Of a stretch of 64,000 bases of DNA, positions 35,731-46,593 are shown piece by piece. Source of the DNA: Methylobacterium sp. J-070 (GTDB lineage Bacteria > Pseudomonadota > Alphaproteobacteria > Rhizobiales > Beijerinckiaceae); NCBI RefSeq assembly GCF_022829385.1, contig NZ_JAKSXX010000151.1:1-64000 (forward strand). Direction: 5' to 3'. Each line of letters starts with the position of its first letter. Within the stretch, counting starts at the first letter, position 1. A model generated the notes under the pieces. The model did no database searches and was not told where the DNA came from. It saw only the letters and a program-made list of their open reading frames with translations. A program made the translations under genes and the position numbers.

Positions 35731-36594
35731 GTGGCGAAGGCGGATCCCGGGCCCGGCGAGGCCCTCGTGCTGATCGCGGGAGCCGGGCGCCTGCCGGAAC
35801 TCGTCGCCGAGTCCCTGCGCCGGTCGCGCCGGCCGTTCCGCGTGATCGCGCTGCGCGGCTTCACCGATCGGGCCCTGCGCGGGAGCGCCGACGCCACCGT
35901 CGATCTCCTGGACCTCGCCGCCACGCTGAAGCTGCTGCGCCGCTGGGGCCCGGCCGTGGTCGTGCCGGCCGGCGGGGTTTCCCGTCCGAGCCCGGCCGCG
36001 ATCCTCAATGCCGGCGCGGCCCTGCGCAACCGCGAGGCCCTGCGCGCCATCGCGGGCGGCGGTGACGACCGCCTCCTGCGCGCCGCTTTGGCCCTCGTCG
36101 AGGAGGAGGGCCACCGGGTCGTCGGCGTCCACGAAGCGGCGCCGGACCTGCTCTGCCCGGACGGTCCGATCGGCCGGCGGGTGCCCGATCCGGCGGCGGC
36201 CGCCTCGATCCGCACCGGTCGCGCCGTACTGGCCGCGCTCTCACCCTACGATCTCGGGCAGGCCGTGATGGCGGCGGGCGACCGGGTCATCGCCGTCGAG
36301 GGTCCGGAGGGCACCGACCGGATGCTCGCCCGCGGGCGAGCCCTCGGCCGCCGGCCGTTCGGCTGGGGGCGGGCGCTCCCCGCCACCGTGCTGGTCAAGG
36401 CGCCCAAGCTCGGCCAGGACCTGCGGGTCGACCTGCCGGCCGTCGGGCCGCGCACGGTGCGCAACGCCGCCCGGGCCGGCTGCGTCGGCCTAGCGCTTGA
36501 GGCCGGCGGGACCCTGGTGATCGACCGGGCCGCCACCGCCGCGGAGGCGGACCGCCTCGGCCTGTTCGTGGTCGGGTACGGGGGCGCCCCGTGA
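35731..36594 (+). CDS. lpxI: UDP-2,3-diacylglucosamine pyrophosphatase LpxI
   Basis: Hydrolyses UDP-2,3-diacylglucosamine to lipid X, the alphaproteobacterial replacement for LpxH. The DUF1009 family pattern is visible: LIAGAGRLPELVAESLRR at the start, RPSPAAILNAGAALRNREALRAIAGGGDDRLL-like middle block, and the C-terminal VLVKAPKLGQDLRVDLPAVG. 287 residues from GTG 35731, 12 bp after lpxA. The stop overlaps lpxB (GTGA). Confidence 0.92.
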   Translation: MAKADPGPGEALVLIAGAGRLPELVAESLRRSRRPFRVIALRGFTDRALRGSADATVDLLDLAATLKLLRRWGPAVVVPAGGVSRPSPAAILNAGAALRNREALRAIAGGGDDRLLRAALALVEEEGHRVVGVHEAAPDLLCPDGPIGRRVPDPAAAASIRTGRAVLAALSPYDLGQAVMAAGDRVIAVEGPEGTDRMLARGRALGRRPFGWGRALPATVLVKAPKLGQDLRVDLPAVGPRTVRNAARAGCVGLALEAGGTLVIDRAATAAEADRLGLFVVGYGGAP

Positions 36595-37772
36595 CGGCTG
36601 CCCGGCCGCGCACCATCTGGCTCGTGGCCGGCGAGGATTCCGGCGACCAGCTCGGCGCCAAGCTGATGCGGGCGCTGCGGGCGGCGGCGCCGGGGGCGAC
36701 CTTCGCGGGCGTCGGCGGCGAGGCCATGGCGGAGGAGGGGCTTACCTCCCTGTTCCCCCTCGATGACGTGGCCGTCATGGGCTACCTGCCGGTCCTCGCC
36801 CGGGCCCGGACGCTCCTGCGGCGGATCCGCCAGACCGTGGACGCCGCGGTGCGGGCCCGGCCGGACGTGCTGGTGATCATCGACAGCCCCGGCTTCACCC
36901 ACGCGGTCGCGCGCCGGGTGCGCAAGGCGGCGCCGGGCATCCCGATCGTCGACTACGTCTCGCCCAGCGTCTGGGCGTGGCGGCCGTGGCGGGCCAAGGG
37001 CATGCGCCCGTTCATCGACCACGTGATGGCGCTGCTGCCCTTCGAGCCGGACGCGCATCGGCGGCTCGGCGGACCGCCCTGCACCTATGTCGGCCATCCG
37101 CTGATCGAGCGCTTCCCGGACTTGCGTCCCTGCGGGTCCGAAGTCCTGCGGCGGGAGGCGGTGCCCTACAGCCTCGTGGTCCTGCCGGGCTCGCGCCGCG
37201 CCGAGATCGACCGCCTGATGCCGGTGTTCGGGCGGACGCTGGAGCAGATCTCCCGCGTCGTCGAGGTCGAGGTCATGCTGCCGGCGGTGACCCGCCACCG
37301 GGCCCTGATCGAGCGGCTGGCGCTGGACTGGCCCGTCCCGGTCCGGATCCTGACCGGCGAAGGGCCGAAATACGCCGCCTTCCGCGGGGCCCGGGCCGCG
37401 CTGGCCGCCTCCGGCACGGTGACGCTGGAACTGGCGCTCGCGGGCGTGCCGATGGTCGTCGCCTACAAGGTCTCGCGCGCCGAAGAGCTCGTCGCCCGCC
37501 GGCTCATCCAGGTCTCCACCATCGTGCTGCCGAACCTGATCCTCGGGGAGAACGCCGTGCCGGAATTCGTCCAGGCGGCGTGCGCCCCGGCCTCGCTCGC
37601 GCAGGCGCTCCTACCCCTGCTGGCAGGCGGGGCGATGCGTGATGCGCAACTCGCCGCGCTCGCCAGGATCGACGACCGCATGCGCCTGCCCGAGGCCGAC
37701 ACCCCGAGCCGGGCGGCTGCGCGGATCGTCCTGCGGGCGGCCGAGGGGCTGGACACCGGACCGGCGGCGTGA
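36591..37772 (+). CDS. lpxB: Lipid-A-disaccharide synthase
   Basis: Glycosyltransferase joining lipid X and UDP-2,3-diacylglucosamine. Signatures: WLVAGEDSGDQLGAKL at the N-terminus, GVGGEAMAEEGL, DDVAVMGYLPVL, DSPGFTHAVARRVRK, VSPSVWAWRPWR, TYVGHPLIERF and SGTVTLELALAGVPMVVAYK. 393 residues. It is the last gene of the envelope run; no kdtA or lpxK follows within the window. Confidence 0.95.
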   Translation: MTAARPRTIWLVAGEDSGDQLGAKLMRALRAAAPGATFAGVGGEAMAEEGLTSLFPLDDVAVMGYLPVLARARTLLRRIRQTVDAAVRARPDVLVIIDSPGFTHAVARRVRKAAPGIPIVDYVSPSVWAWRPWRAKGMRPFIDHVMALLPFEPDAHRRLGGPPCTYVGHPLIERFPDLRPCGSEVLRREAVPYSLVVLPGSRRAEIDRLMPVFGRTLEQISRVVEVEVMLPAVTRHRALIERLALDWPVPVRILTGEGPKYAAFRGARAALAASGTVTLELALAGVPMVVAYKVSRAEELVARRLIQVSTIVLPNLILGENAVPEFVQAACAPASLAQALLPLLAGGAMRDAQLAALARIDDRMRLPEADTPSRAAARIVLRAAEGLDTGPAA

Positions 37773-37842
37773 GGCCGATCGCGGGGGCCGAGGATCGCCG
37801 GCCGCGGTCCGCGCGGGAGACGACGGAGCCAGCCGAATGCCC

Positions 37843-38484
37843 CTATCGGGAACCGTCTTCGCCCGGGCGACGGCTGCAGCGGACATAGGTCGCGGTGCCC
37901 CTGCCGCTCGACCAGGTCAGGCGGTCGCCGTCCACCGTCAGGCGGACCAGCGAGGACCAGTGTCGCCGCCGGTCCCGGCACTCGGCCGAGGCGACCCAGG
38001 CGTTCCCCGTGCGGCGCAGATCGTGGAAGGCGCAGAGCGTGTGGCCCGCCCGGGCGCGGTCCGGGGTGATCGTCGCCGGGATGTAGCCGCGCCGCCGCGT
38101 CCCGGACCCGCAGGCATCCGGCGTCGGCCCCCAGATCCCGACATACTCGGCGCTCGGTGGGGCCGGGGCCCGAGCGGGGCGCTGGGCCGGGGCGGTCGTC
38201 GGGACGGCCGGTGCCGGCCGAGCTGCGGGAGGCGCGTCCGGAGCGTCGCGGACGGGGGCGTCGAGCAGAACGACCCGGCGTGCCGTCTGCTGGACCGGCG
38301 ACGGATCGCTGGACTGGCCGGTGCCGGCCGCCTGATTGCGGAACGGCATGTCCTCGGTGAGATAGGCGGCGCTATAGGCGAACAGGCCGACCCAGCCGGC
38401 GACGAGAAGCGCCGGCACGGCGTAGCGGCGCCTGGAGCCGGAACGCGTCCCGCCGCCCGGATCCGCCAGCACCAAGGCTCCCAT
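37843..38484 (-). CDS. Hypothetical single-span membrane protein with Cys-containing C-terminal domain
   Basis: Not a recognised family. It has a basic cytoplasmic start, one membrane span at about 23-42 (PALLVAGWVGLFAYSAAYL), a long Ala/Pro/Arg-rich linker and a compact C-terminal domain (about 112-205) beginning YVGIWGPTPDACG and ending GTATYVRC with four Cys that could form two disulfides. The WGP start and a DGDRLTWSS element suggest a small beta-rich periplasmic fold. It converges on lpxB. The start is uncertain because its upstream DNA is G-rich. Confidence 0.65.
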   Translation of the reverse strand: MGALVLADPGGGTRSGSRRRYAVPALLVAGWVGLFAYSAAYLTEDMPFRNQAAGTGQSSDPSPVQQTARRVVLLDAPVRDAPDAPPAARPAPAVPTTAPAQRPARAPAPPSAEYVGIWGPTPDACGSGTRRRGYIPATITPDRARAGHTLCAFHDLRRTGNAWVASAECRDRRRHWSSLVRLTVDGDRLTWSSGRGTATYVRCSRRPGEDGSR

Positions 38485-38566
38485 CCCCCACCCCCCGCCA
38501 TACGCTCGGAACGCCGGCGCCCGGCGGTGACGCCGGCTCCGCGCAGGCGCTCCTCGCCATCAGATC

Positions 38567-39199
38567 CTAGCGGCCGAAGATCCCCTTCAGGAACTGGGCC
38601 GTGCGGTTGCGCTTGCGCTTGCGCGCCAGTTCCGACGCATCCTTGAGCCACGCCACCTGGACGACCCGCCGCTCGCCCTCGAACGGCTCGTGGCCGTGCC
38701 AGGAATTGTCGGCCCGCAGGAACGCGAACATCGTGCCCATCGTGGGAGGCACCTCGACGGCGAACGGCTCGTAGTTGCGGCCGTCGTACAGGACCCGCAG
38801 GCGGCCGGCGGCCGGGGCGTCCCAGGCGTCGTTCATGTAGACGAGGAGCGTCAGCACCTTGGACGGGCCGTCCGTGTGGATCGAGCCGTATTTGAGCTGG
38901 CTGCGCCGCATGATCGTGGTGAGCCGGGGACAGGAGACGAGGTCGATGCCGAACTTCTCGCCGAGAATCGCCGAGAACGCATCGGTCTCCAGTTCCTCGA
39001 TCAGGGCCTTGAAGCGGCCCTTCAGGGCGACTTCGTCCACCGTGAGGTAGCCGGGCTTGGCGATGTCGGGAAAGTCGCGGCGGATCGCGTCGATCGCATC
39101 CGGATTGAGGACGTTGCTGCCGAGCGTGTAGGCGTAGGGCTCGCGCGACATGGGTGCGGCGCGCACCGCCGAGACGTCGAGGATCGAGAGAGCGGACAT
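38567..39199 (-). CDS. 2-oxoglutarate/Fe(II)-dependent oxygenase
   Basis: A 210-residue double-stranded beta-helix oxygenase resembling prolyl-hydroxylase-like proteins. Iron ligands are HTD in GSIHTDGPSK (His 108, Asp 110) and a distal His in NSWHGHEPFEGERRVV (168 or 170); Arg 178 would bind 2-oxoglutarate. The C-terminus is Lys/Arg-rich (ELARKRKRNRT). Substrate unknown. ATG 39199 has AGGGA 10 nt upstream. A 17-bp-stem hairpin lies 19 bp before the start codon. Confidence 0.8.
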   Translation of the reverse strand: MSALSILDVSAVRAAPMSREPYAYTLGSNVLNPDAIDAIRRDFPDIAKPGYLTVDEVALKGRFKALIEELETDAFSAILGEKFGIDLVSCPRLTTIMRRSQLKYGSIHTDGPSKVLTLLVYMNDAWDAPAAGRLRVLYDGRNYEPFAVEVPPTMGTMFAFLRADNSWHGHEPFEGERRVVQVAWLKDASELARKRKRNRTAQFLKGIFGR

Positions 39200-39217
39200 C
39201 GGTGGGGTCCCTTGGCT

Positions 39218-39262
39218 CCGGCACGCGTCTCCGGCACGCCGCGTCCCGGAGACGCGTGCCGG
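39218..39262. repeat. 17-bp perfect inverted repeat before the oxygenase gene
   Basis: CCGGCACGCGTCTCCGG (39218-39234) and CCGGAGACGCGTGCCGG (39246-39262) are exact reverse complements around an 11-nt loop. The element lies in the 290-bp gap between the oxygenase and the next plus-strand gene, close to the oxygenase start on its own transcript. Confidence 0.65.
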
Positions 39263-39489
39263 GCGGCCGGTCGGGCGGGCGAACCGAGGCCGTCCGCGCG
39301 GGGCGGCGCACCCCGGAAGGGCGGCCCGACGCGGCGGTCCCGGACCCCTCATAATCCGCCGATTGCGGCGGACGCGCGGCGAAAGCCGCCCGGTGGCGCA
39401 TTCCGGTGACAGTCTCGGGCGCCGGCTTGTGCAGGATGGTGCGATGCCCGCGGACTTTCTTCCCGGGCGCGTGCTGGAACCCGTTCTCG

Positions 39490-39807
39490 ATGAGGCCGCT
39501 GGCCCTCGCTCTGCTGTGCTCTCACCTTGTCGCGATCGCGACCGGGGCCGCCGCGTTCGCGCAGTCGCGGTCGCCGCGCGGGTCGCTGACCCCGCGCATG
39601 ACCTGCGCCGAGGCGATGGCCCTGGTGAAGGGGGAGCGCGACGTGGTGATCGGGACCGGCGGCGTTCCGGAGCGTTTCGTCAGCGGGCCGGGCCAGTGCG
39701 CCGGCTCGGAGATCGCCGAATTGCGCTTCGTGCCGACCCGCGACAACCCGCAATGCCCGATCGGCTATCACTGCCGCGAGCCGGGTTTCGAGGAGTGGAA
39801 CTGGTGA
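39490..39807 (+). CDS. Small secreted hypothetical protein
   Basis: From ATG 39490 a clear signal peptide (MRPLALALLCSHLVAIATGA, then AAAFAQ) is followed by about 75 residues with TPRMTCAEAMALVKGERDVVIGTGG-like start (a Cys and helix), then a second and third Cys region (GQCAG; PQCPIGYHC) and an end in EEWNW. Four Cys suggest two disulfides in the periplasm. The frame is open upstream without signal-like sequence, so this start is chosen. Family not recognised. Confidence 0.6.
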   Translation: MRPLALALLCSHLVAIATGAAAFAQSRSPRGSLTPRMTCAEAMALVKGERDVVIGTGGVPERFVSGPGQCAGSEIAELRFVPTRDNPQCPIGYHCREPGFEEWNW

Positions 39808-39958
39808 GCGTCCGGCCGGTGTAAATCGCCGCACGGTGCGGGCGTGACGAAAGTTTCACGCGACAGCGCGGGGCAGGTGCCCTTATCTCGCCATCACCCG
39901 GGGCCAAGGCCGTCGGGTTCCGCCCCCTGCCGGGCGCGGACGGATGGGAGATCGACGC

Positions 39959-42070
39959 GTGGCAGCACTCAGGACCGGGCTGGGAATCCAGGCGGTGCTC
40001 ACGGCCGTGGCCGCGCTGATCCTGCTGGCGTTCCCCGGAATCCCGAGTCCCCCGCTCTACGTGTCGCTGGCCGGCTTCGCCCTTGCGGGCATCCTGGTCG
40101 CCTCCAACGGCATCTCGGCCTACCTGAAGGTGTTCGTCTCGGTCTACGGCGTCGGCTACCTGCTGCTCGCCGGATCGAAGACGATCGCCGCCATGGGCCT
40201 GCTGCCGCCGGTGATCGCGGCGCTTCTCCCTCCGGCCTTCGCCGCCACCGGCGCGGTGGTGTTCGCCGCCATCGTCCTCGGCATCTCGTATGTCGAGCCG
40301 ATCCGGGCGATCACCAACATCGCCGACCCGTATTTCGCCAACCGCGACAAGCCCACGAAGGAGATCGGGCTGTTCCGCTGGTTCGGCAGCACGGAGGGGC
40401 GGATCGGCCGCAACCTCGTCGCCCTGTCGATCTTCGTCAATTTCGCCGACGTGGCGCTCACCCTCCGGTTCAACTTCTTCTACCGAGACATCTACAACTC
40501 CCTGCAGGAATACGACGCGAACGCCTTCTGGTATCAGCTGCTCTGGGTGTTCGTGCCGCTGGCCACGCTGAACATCGCCATCGGCATGTTCGACCTGTTC
40601 GTGGATTCCTCGCTGCTGATCCGCTGGCGCACGTGGCTGACGCACAGCCTGTACGAGCGCTGGCTCGGCAACGGCACCCACTACCGGATCCCGTTCACCG
40701 ACGAGGAGGCCGACAACCCGGATCAGCGCATCCAGGCCGACGTCAACAGCTTCATCGTGCAGACCACGACCCTGTCGATCCGGCTGCTCAGCCAGGCGGC
40801 GCAGCTCGTCTCGTTCATCGTGATCCTCTGGAGCCTGTCCCGGGACTTCGTCGTGCCGTTCACCGACGCGGTGATCCCGGGCTTCCTGGTCTGGCTGGTG
40901 ATCGCCTACGCGGTGGTGGGCACGTGGCTCACCCACCTGATCGGCCGGCCGCTGATCGGGCTCGACTTCCGGCAGGAGCAGGTCGAGGCGAACTTCCGCT
41001 TCGCGCTGGCCCGCAACCGCATCTATTCCGAGCAGATCGCGCTGCTGCGCGGCGAGCGCGCGGAGGCGTCGCGGCTGGCGACGCTGTTCCACAGCGTCAT
41101 CGACAACTACGTCGGCATCATCTTCCGCCGCATCAAGCTGATCGCCTTCACGTTCAGCTACCGGCAGGCGAGCGTGATCTTCCCGATGGTGCTGGCGGCG
41201 CCCTCATTCTTTGCCAAGAAGATCACCCTCGGCGCCCTCCAGCAGACCTCGCAGGCCTTCGGACAGGTGCAGAGCTCGCTGTCCTTCTTCGTGGATTCCT
41301 ACACGACGCTCGCCGCCTACAAGGCCAACACCAACCGCCTCGGCTCCTTCCGCCGGGCCATGACCAAGGCTGAGGCGCTCGAGAGGGCGGGCTACGGGCT
41401 GGTCCAGGGCAACGAGAGCACCGGCGACGTGACCGCGCGCGGTCTGGCGCTGGCGCTTCCGGACGGGCGCACGATCGTCACCGCCGACACGCTGACGCTA
41501 CCCCGCGGACAGGCGACCCTGATGACCGGGCCCTCGGGCTCGGGCAAGTCGACGCTGTTCCGGGCGATCGCCGGGATCTGGCCGTTCGGCAAGGGCCGGA
41601 TCGACGTGCCCGCCGGGCAATCGGCGCTGGTGCTGCCGCAGCGGCCCTACATCCCGCAGGGGACGCTGCGCGGCGCGGTGGTCTATCCGAACACCACCGA
41701 CCAGTTCTCGGACGCGGCGATCCGCGAGGCGCTGACGGCCGCTCAGCTCCCCCACCTCGTCGACCTGCTCGACCAGACCGACACCTGGGAGCGGCGGCTG
41801 TCGGGGGGCGAGCAGCAGCGGCTCGCCGTCGCCCGGGCGGTCCTGGCCAAGCCGGAATGGCTGTTCCTCGACGAGGCGACGGCCTCGCTCGACGAGCCGT
41901 CCGAGGCGGCGCTCTACCGGATGCTGCGGGAGCGGCTGCCCGGGACGACGATCGTGTCGATCGGCCACCGGTCGACGCTGGCGGCGTTCCACGACCGGCG
42001 CATCGCCCTGGAGCCGGAGGGTGGGGTGTTCACCCCCCGGGAACGGCGCGAGCCCCTGCCGGCGGAGTGA
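39959..42070 (+). CDS. ABC transporter, fused permease and ATPase (SbmA/BacA/ABCD-like)
   Basis: A 703-residue half-transporter. The permease domain (about 125-450) matches the SbmA_BacA/ABC_membrane_2 pattern: TLRFNFFYRDIYNSLQEYD, WRTWLTHSLYERWLGNGTHYR, NPDQRIQADVNSF, VEANFRFALARNR. The ATPase has Walker A GPSGSGKST (524-532), signature LSGGEQQR and Walker B WLFLDEATASLDE. About 100 extra N-terminal residues hold three more hydrophobic helices. The family imports peptides or moves lipid-like compounds. GTG 39959 is chosen because GGGAG lies 8 nt upstream; ATG 39944 is possible. Confidence 0.85.
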   Translation: MAALRTGLGIQAVLTAVAALILLAFPGIPSPPLYVSLAGFALAGILVASNGISAYLKVFVSVYGVGYLLLAGSKTIAAMGLLPPVIAALLPPAFAATGAVVFAAIVLGISYVEPIRAITNIADPYFANRDKPTKEIGLFRWFGSTEGRIGRNLVALSIFVNFADVALTLRFNFFYRDIYNSLQEYDANAFWYQLLWVFVPLATLNIAIGMFDLFVDSSLLIRWRTWLTHSLYERWLGNGTHYRIPFTDEEADNPDQRIQADVNSFIVQTTTLSIRLLSQAAQLVSFIVILWSLSRDFVVPFTDAVIPGFLVWLVIAYAVVGTWLTHLIGRPLIGLDFRQEQVEANFRFALARNRIYSEQIALLRGERAEASRLATLFHSVIDNYVGIIFRRIKLIAFTFSYRQASVIFPMVLAAPSFFAKKITLGALQQTSQAFGQVQSSLSFFVDSYTTLAAYKANTNRLGSFRRAMTKAEALERAGYGLVQGNESTGDVTARGLALALPDGRTIVTADTLTLPRGQATLMTGPSGSGKSTLFRAIAGIWPFGKGRIDVPAGQSALVLPQRPYIPQGTLRGAVVYPNTTDQFSDAAIREALTAAQLPHLVDLLDQTDTWERRLSGGEQQRLAVARAVLAKPEWLFLDEATASLDEPSEAALYRMLRERLPGTTIVSIGHRSTLAAFHDRRIALEPEGGVFTPRERREPLPAE

Positions 42071-42094
42071 GGCAAGCCGCGTCCGCTACCCGCA

Positions 42095-42114
42095 CTCCCC
42101 CCTCTGCGGGGGAG
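42095..42114. terminator. Short G/C hairpin between convergent genes
   Basis: CTCCCCC (42095-42101) pairs with GGGGGAG (42108-42114) around a 6-nt loop, between the convergent ABC transporter and eda genes. The sequence is also a half-copy of the palindromic repeat at 44735-44910. It may act as a bidirectional stop, although no T-run follows. Confidence 0.35.
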
Positions 42115-42134
42115 GGGGAGCCCGTACAGGCGAC

Positions 42135-42764
42135 CTACGCCGTCTTCCTCAGCCCCGCGGCCGCCCGGGCCGCCGTCTCGATCGACGCGGGATCCGGCAC
42201 GCCGGGCTTGACCACCCAGCTGCCGCCGACGCAGAGCACCGACGGGATCGCCAGCCAGTCCGGGGCGCTCGCCTCGGTGATACCGCCCGTCGGGCAGAAC
42301 CGCACCGCGCCGAACACCGCCGCGTGCGCCTTCAGCGCCTTGATGCCGCCCGCAGCCTCGGCCGGAAAGAACTTGAACCGGTCGAGCCCGTGATCGAGGC
42401 CGCGCATGATGTCGGCCGCGGTGGCGATGCCCGGCAGGTAGGGCACGCCGTTGGCCTTGGCGGCATCCGTCAGGGGATCCGTCAGGCCGGGTGAGACGAT
42501 GAATTCGGCTCCCGCCGCCAGCGCGTTCTCGAGATCGCGGGGGTTGAGCACCGTCCCGGCCCCGACCACCGCACCCTCGACCCGGGTCATCTCCCGGATC
42601 ACCTCGAGGGCCGCCGGGGTGCGCAGGGTGACCTCCAGGGCGGTCAGCCCGCCCTTCACCAGGGCGTTGGCGATGGGCCGGGCCTGCGCCACGTCGTCGA
42701 TCACCAGGACCGGAATGACGGGCACGGAGCGCATCAGCGCGTCGATGCTGGTCAGATCGTTCAT
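42135..42764 (-). CDS. eda: KDPG aldolase (2-dehydro-3-deoxy-phosphogluconate aldolase)
   Basis: Class I aldolase that splits KDPG into pyruvate and glyceraldehyde 3-phosphate, ending the Entner-Doudoroff pathway. The Schiff-base Lys is in [13 protein letters not shown] (Lys 131) and the general-acid Glu in ALEVTLRT (Glu 44). ATG 42764 is chosen because AGGAGG lies at a workable distance upstream, whereas GTG 42773 abuts it. 209 residues. It follows edd by 22 bp, so the two form an operon. Confidence 0.94.
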   Translation of the reverse strand: MNDLTSIDALMRSVPVIPVLVIDDVAQARPIANALVKGGLTALEVTLRTPAALEVIREMTRVEGAVVGAGTVLNPRDLENALAAGAEFIVSPGLTDPLTDAAKANGVPYLPGIATAADIMRGLDHGLDRFKFFPAEAAGGIKALKAHAAVFGAVRFCPTGGITEASAPDWLAIPSVLCVGGSWVVKPGVPDPASIETAARAAAGLRKTA

Positions 42765-42786
42765 GGTCGGCACCTCCTCTTGGATG

Positions 42787-44613
42787 TCAGAGGCCGGCGG
42801 CGGCGAGCATCGCCGAGGCGCCGCGCTCCGCCGTATCGGCCCCCTGGCGCATGAACGCGAACAGCTCGCGCCCGGTGCCCTGCGCCGGCTCCGGCGCCTC
42901 CGCGACCGGGCGGGCGGCCAGTTCCGCGTCGTCCACCAGCACCTCGAGCAGCCCGTCGGCGGCGCTGAGGCGGACGATGTCGCCGTCGCGGATCCGCCCG
43001 ATCGGGCCGCCGCCGAGCGCCTCCGGGCTCAGGTGGATCGCGGCCGGGACCTTGCCGGACGCCCCCGACATGCGCCCGTCGGTCACCAGGGCGACCTTGT
43101 GGCCGCGGTCCTGCAGGACGCCGAGCGGCGGGGTGAGCTTGTGCAGCTCCGGCATGCCGTTGGCCTTCGGGCCCTGGAACCGGACCACCACCACGACGTC
43201 CCGCTCCAGCTCACCGGCCTTGAACGCCTTCAGCACCTCGTCCTGGTCGGAGAAGACCCGGGCCGGCGCCTCGATGGTCCGGCGCTGCGCCTCGACGGCG
43301 CTGGTCTTGAAGGTCGCCCGGCCGAGATTGCCCTTCACCAGCCGCATGCCGCCGTCCGGCTGGAACGGGTCGGCGGGCCGGCGCAGCATCGTGTCGTCCA
43401 GGCTCTCGGCGACCGCGTCCTCGAAGACCAGCTCCTCGCCGGCGAGCTTCGGGTCGCGGGCGTGGTCGCGGAGCGACTGGCCCGCCACCGTCAGGATGTC
43501 GTCGTGCAGCATGCCGGCATCGAGCAGGGCGGCCATCACGAAGCTCATGCCGCCCGCGGCGTGGAAGTGGTTCACGTCGCCGGCGCCGTTCGGGTAGACC
43601 CGGGCGATCAGCGGCACGGCGCTGGAGAGCCGGTCGATGTCCTCCCAGTCGATTACGATGCCGGCGGCCCGGGCGATGGCCGGAAGGTGGATCGCGTGGT
43701 TGGTCGAGCCGCCGGTGGCGAGAAGGCCGACCGCGGCGTTGATGATCGCCTTCTCGTCGACGCACAGGCCGAGCGGCCGATAGTCGTTGCCCGCGGCTCC
43801 GATCTCCGTGAGCCGGTGGATCGCCGCCCTGGTCACGGCCTGCCGCAGCTTCGTGCCGGGATTGATGAAGGACGCGCCCGGCATGTGCAGGCCCATCATG
43901 TCCATCATCATCTGGTTCGAGTTGGCGGTGCCGTAGAACGTGCAGGTGCCGGCCGCGTGGTAGGAGGCCGACTCGGATTCGAGGAGCTCCGCTCGGCCGA
44001 CCTTGCCCTCGGCGTAGAGCTGGCGGATGCGCTGCTTCTCCTTGTTGGCGAGGCCCGAGGGCATCGGCCCGGCCGGGATCAGGATCGTCGGCAGATGGCC
44101 GAAGCGCAGCGCCCCGATCAGCAGCCCCGGCACGATCTTGTCGCAGATGCCGAGAAGCGCCGCGCCGTCGAACATCCCGTGGCTCAGCGCCACCGCGGTG
44201 GAGAGGGCGATCGTGTCCCGGGAGAACAGCGACAGCTCCATGCCGATCTGGCCCTGGGTGACGCCATCGCACATGGCCGGCGTGCCGCCCGCCACCTGGG
44301 CGGTGGCGCCGCGCTCCCGGGCGAACAGCTTGATCTGGTCCGGATAGCGCCCGTAGGGCTGATGCGCCGAGAGCATGTCGTTGTAGGCGGTGACGATGCC
44401 GATGTTCATCACCGTCCGCTCGTCGCGGATCGCCGCCTTGTCCTCGCCGGAGGCCGCGAAGCCGTGGGCGAGGTTGCCGCAGGCGAGCTTGCCGCGCCGG
44501 ACCCCCGCGTCGCGCTCGCGGGCGATCAGGTCGAGATAGGCGCGCCGGGGCTCGCGGGAGCGCGCCACCACCCGCTCGGTGACCGCCGCGACCTCGGGGT
44601 GAAGCTCGGTCAT
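42787..44613 (-). CDS. edd: 6-phosphogluconate dehydratase
   Basis: Iron-sulfur dehydratase of the IlvD/Edd family making KDPG from 6-phosphogluconate. Family blocks are [80 protein letters not shown] and [21 protein letters not shown] 44613 with GGAGGAA upstream gives 608 residues, matching the enzyme's normal length. A possible promoter (TTACAT, 16 nt, TAGATA) lies in the 120 bp before it. The pair edd-eda indicates sugar-acid or glucose use by this pathway. Confidence 0.95.
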   Translation of the reverse strand: MTELHPEVAAVTERVVARSREPRRAYLDLIARERDAGVRRGKLACGNLAHGFAASGEDKAAIRDERTVMNIGIVTAYNDMLSAHQPYGRYPDQIKLFARERGATAQVAGGTPAMCDGVTQGQIGMELSLFSRDTIALSTAVALSHGMFDGAALLGICDKIVPGLLIGALRFGHLPTILIPAGPMPSGLANKEKQRIRQLYAEGKVGRAELLESESASYHAAGTCTFYGTANSNQMMMDMMGLHMPGASFINPGTKLRQAVTRAAIHRLTEIGAAGNDYRPLGLCVDEKAIINAAVGLLATGGSTNHAIHLPAIARAAGIVIDWEDIDRLSSAVPLIARVYPNGAGDVNHFHAAGGMSFVMAALLDAGMLHDDILTVAGQSLRDHARDPKLAGEELVFEDAVAESLDDTMLRRPADPFQPDGGMRLVKGNLGRATFKTSAVEAQRRTIEAPARVFSDQDEVLKAFKAGELERDVVVVVRFQGPKANGMPELHKLTPPLGVLQDRGHKVALVTDGRMSGASGKVPAAIHLSPEALGGGPIGRIRDGDIVRLSAADGLLEVLVDDAELAARPVAEAPEPAQGTGRELFAFMRQGADTAERGASAMLAAAGL

Positions 44614-44922
44614 GCTGGTTCCTCCAGGCTCGATGCGGACGGACGGGGACGCATTCGGCCCCGCTCGGCGCATGCGAGTATCTAAGGGGTGCGCTGCGGG
44701 ATGTAACCTGGCCGCTGCGCAACTGACACGCGCGCTCCCTCCCCCCTGTGCGGGGGAGGGTGGCCCCCGAAGGGAGTCGGGAGAGGGGAGCAACGGTGCA
44801 GGACATGGCTTTGCCCGCCCCGCCAGTCGCGCCTCAACCTGAACCCGGGTTCCCCTCTCCCGACCCCTGCTGACGCAGGGGCCCCTCTCCCCCGCAGAGG
44901 GGGAGGGGGGACTCGAACCGGC
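44614..44922. other. Intergenic region edd/ansB
   Basis: A 309-bp gap upstream of edd and downstream of ansB. Its right part is filled by a large imperfect inverted repeat (44735-44910, described separately); its left 120 bp would hold the edd promoter. Confidence 0.55.
44735..44910. repeat. BIME-like pair of inverted G/C-rich palindromic repeats
   Basis: Arm 1 (44735-44788, beginning CTCCCTCCCCCC and ending GGGAGAGGGG) and arm 2 (44852-44910, beginning CCCCTCTCCCGAC and ending GGGGGAGGGGGG) are imperfect reverse complements of about 55 bp separated by 63 bp. Each arm contains its own CCCCC/GGGGG hairpin. Half-copies occur at 42095-42120 and, more diverged, near 63826-63851. These look like REP/BIME-type intergenic elements. 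Confidence 0.55.
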
Positions 44923-46444
<1,522 letters not shown>

Positions 46445-46593
46445 GCGGGCTGGAGCGCGGGACCGCGACCTCGGGGCAACGCCTGCGATCGAAGCGCCGA
46501 CAGAGGTGACCGCGCCGAACCCGGATTCCTGATCCTGGGGCGAGACGTGCGCCGGTGAGGGGCGCCGCCCCAAGCTGCCTTGATCCCGGACGC

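Noticed and set aside
36591..38484. Continuation of the envelope operon past lpxB
   Set aside because: The next gene is on the opposite strand and encodes an unrelated membrane protein.
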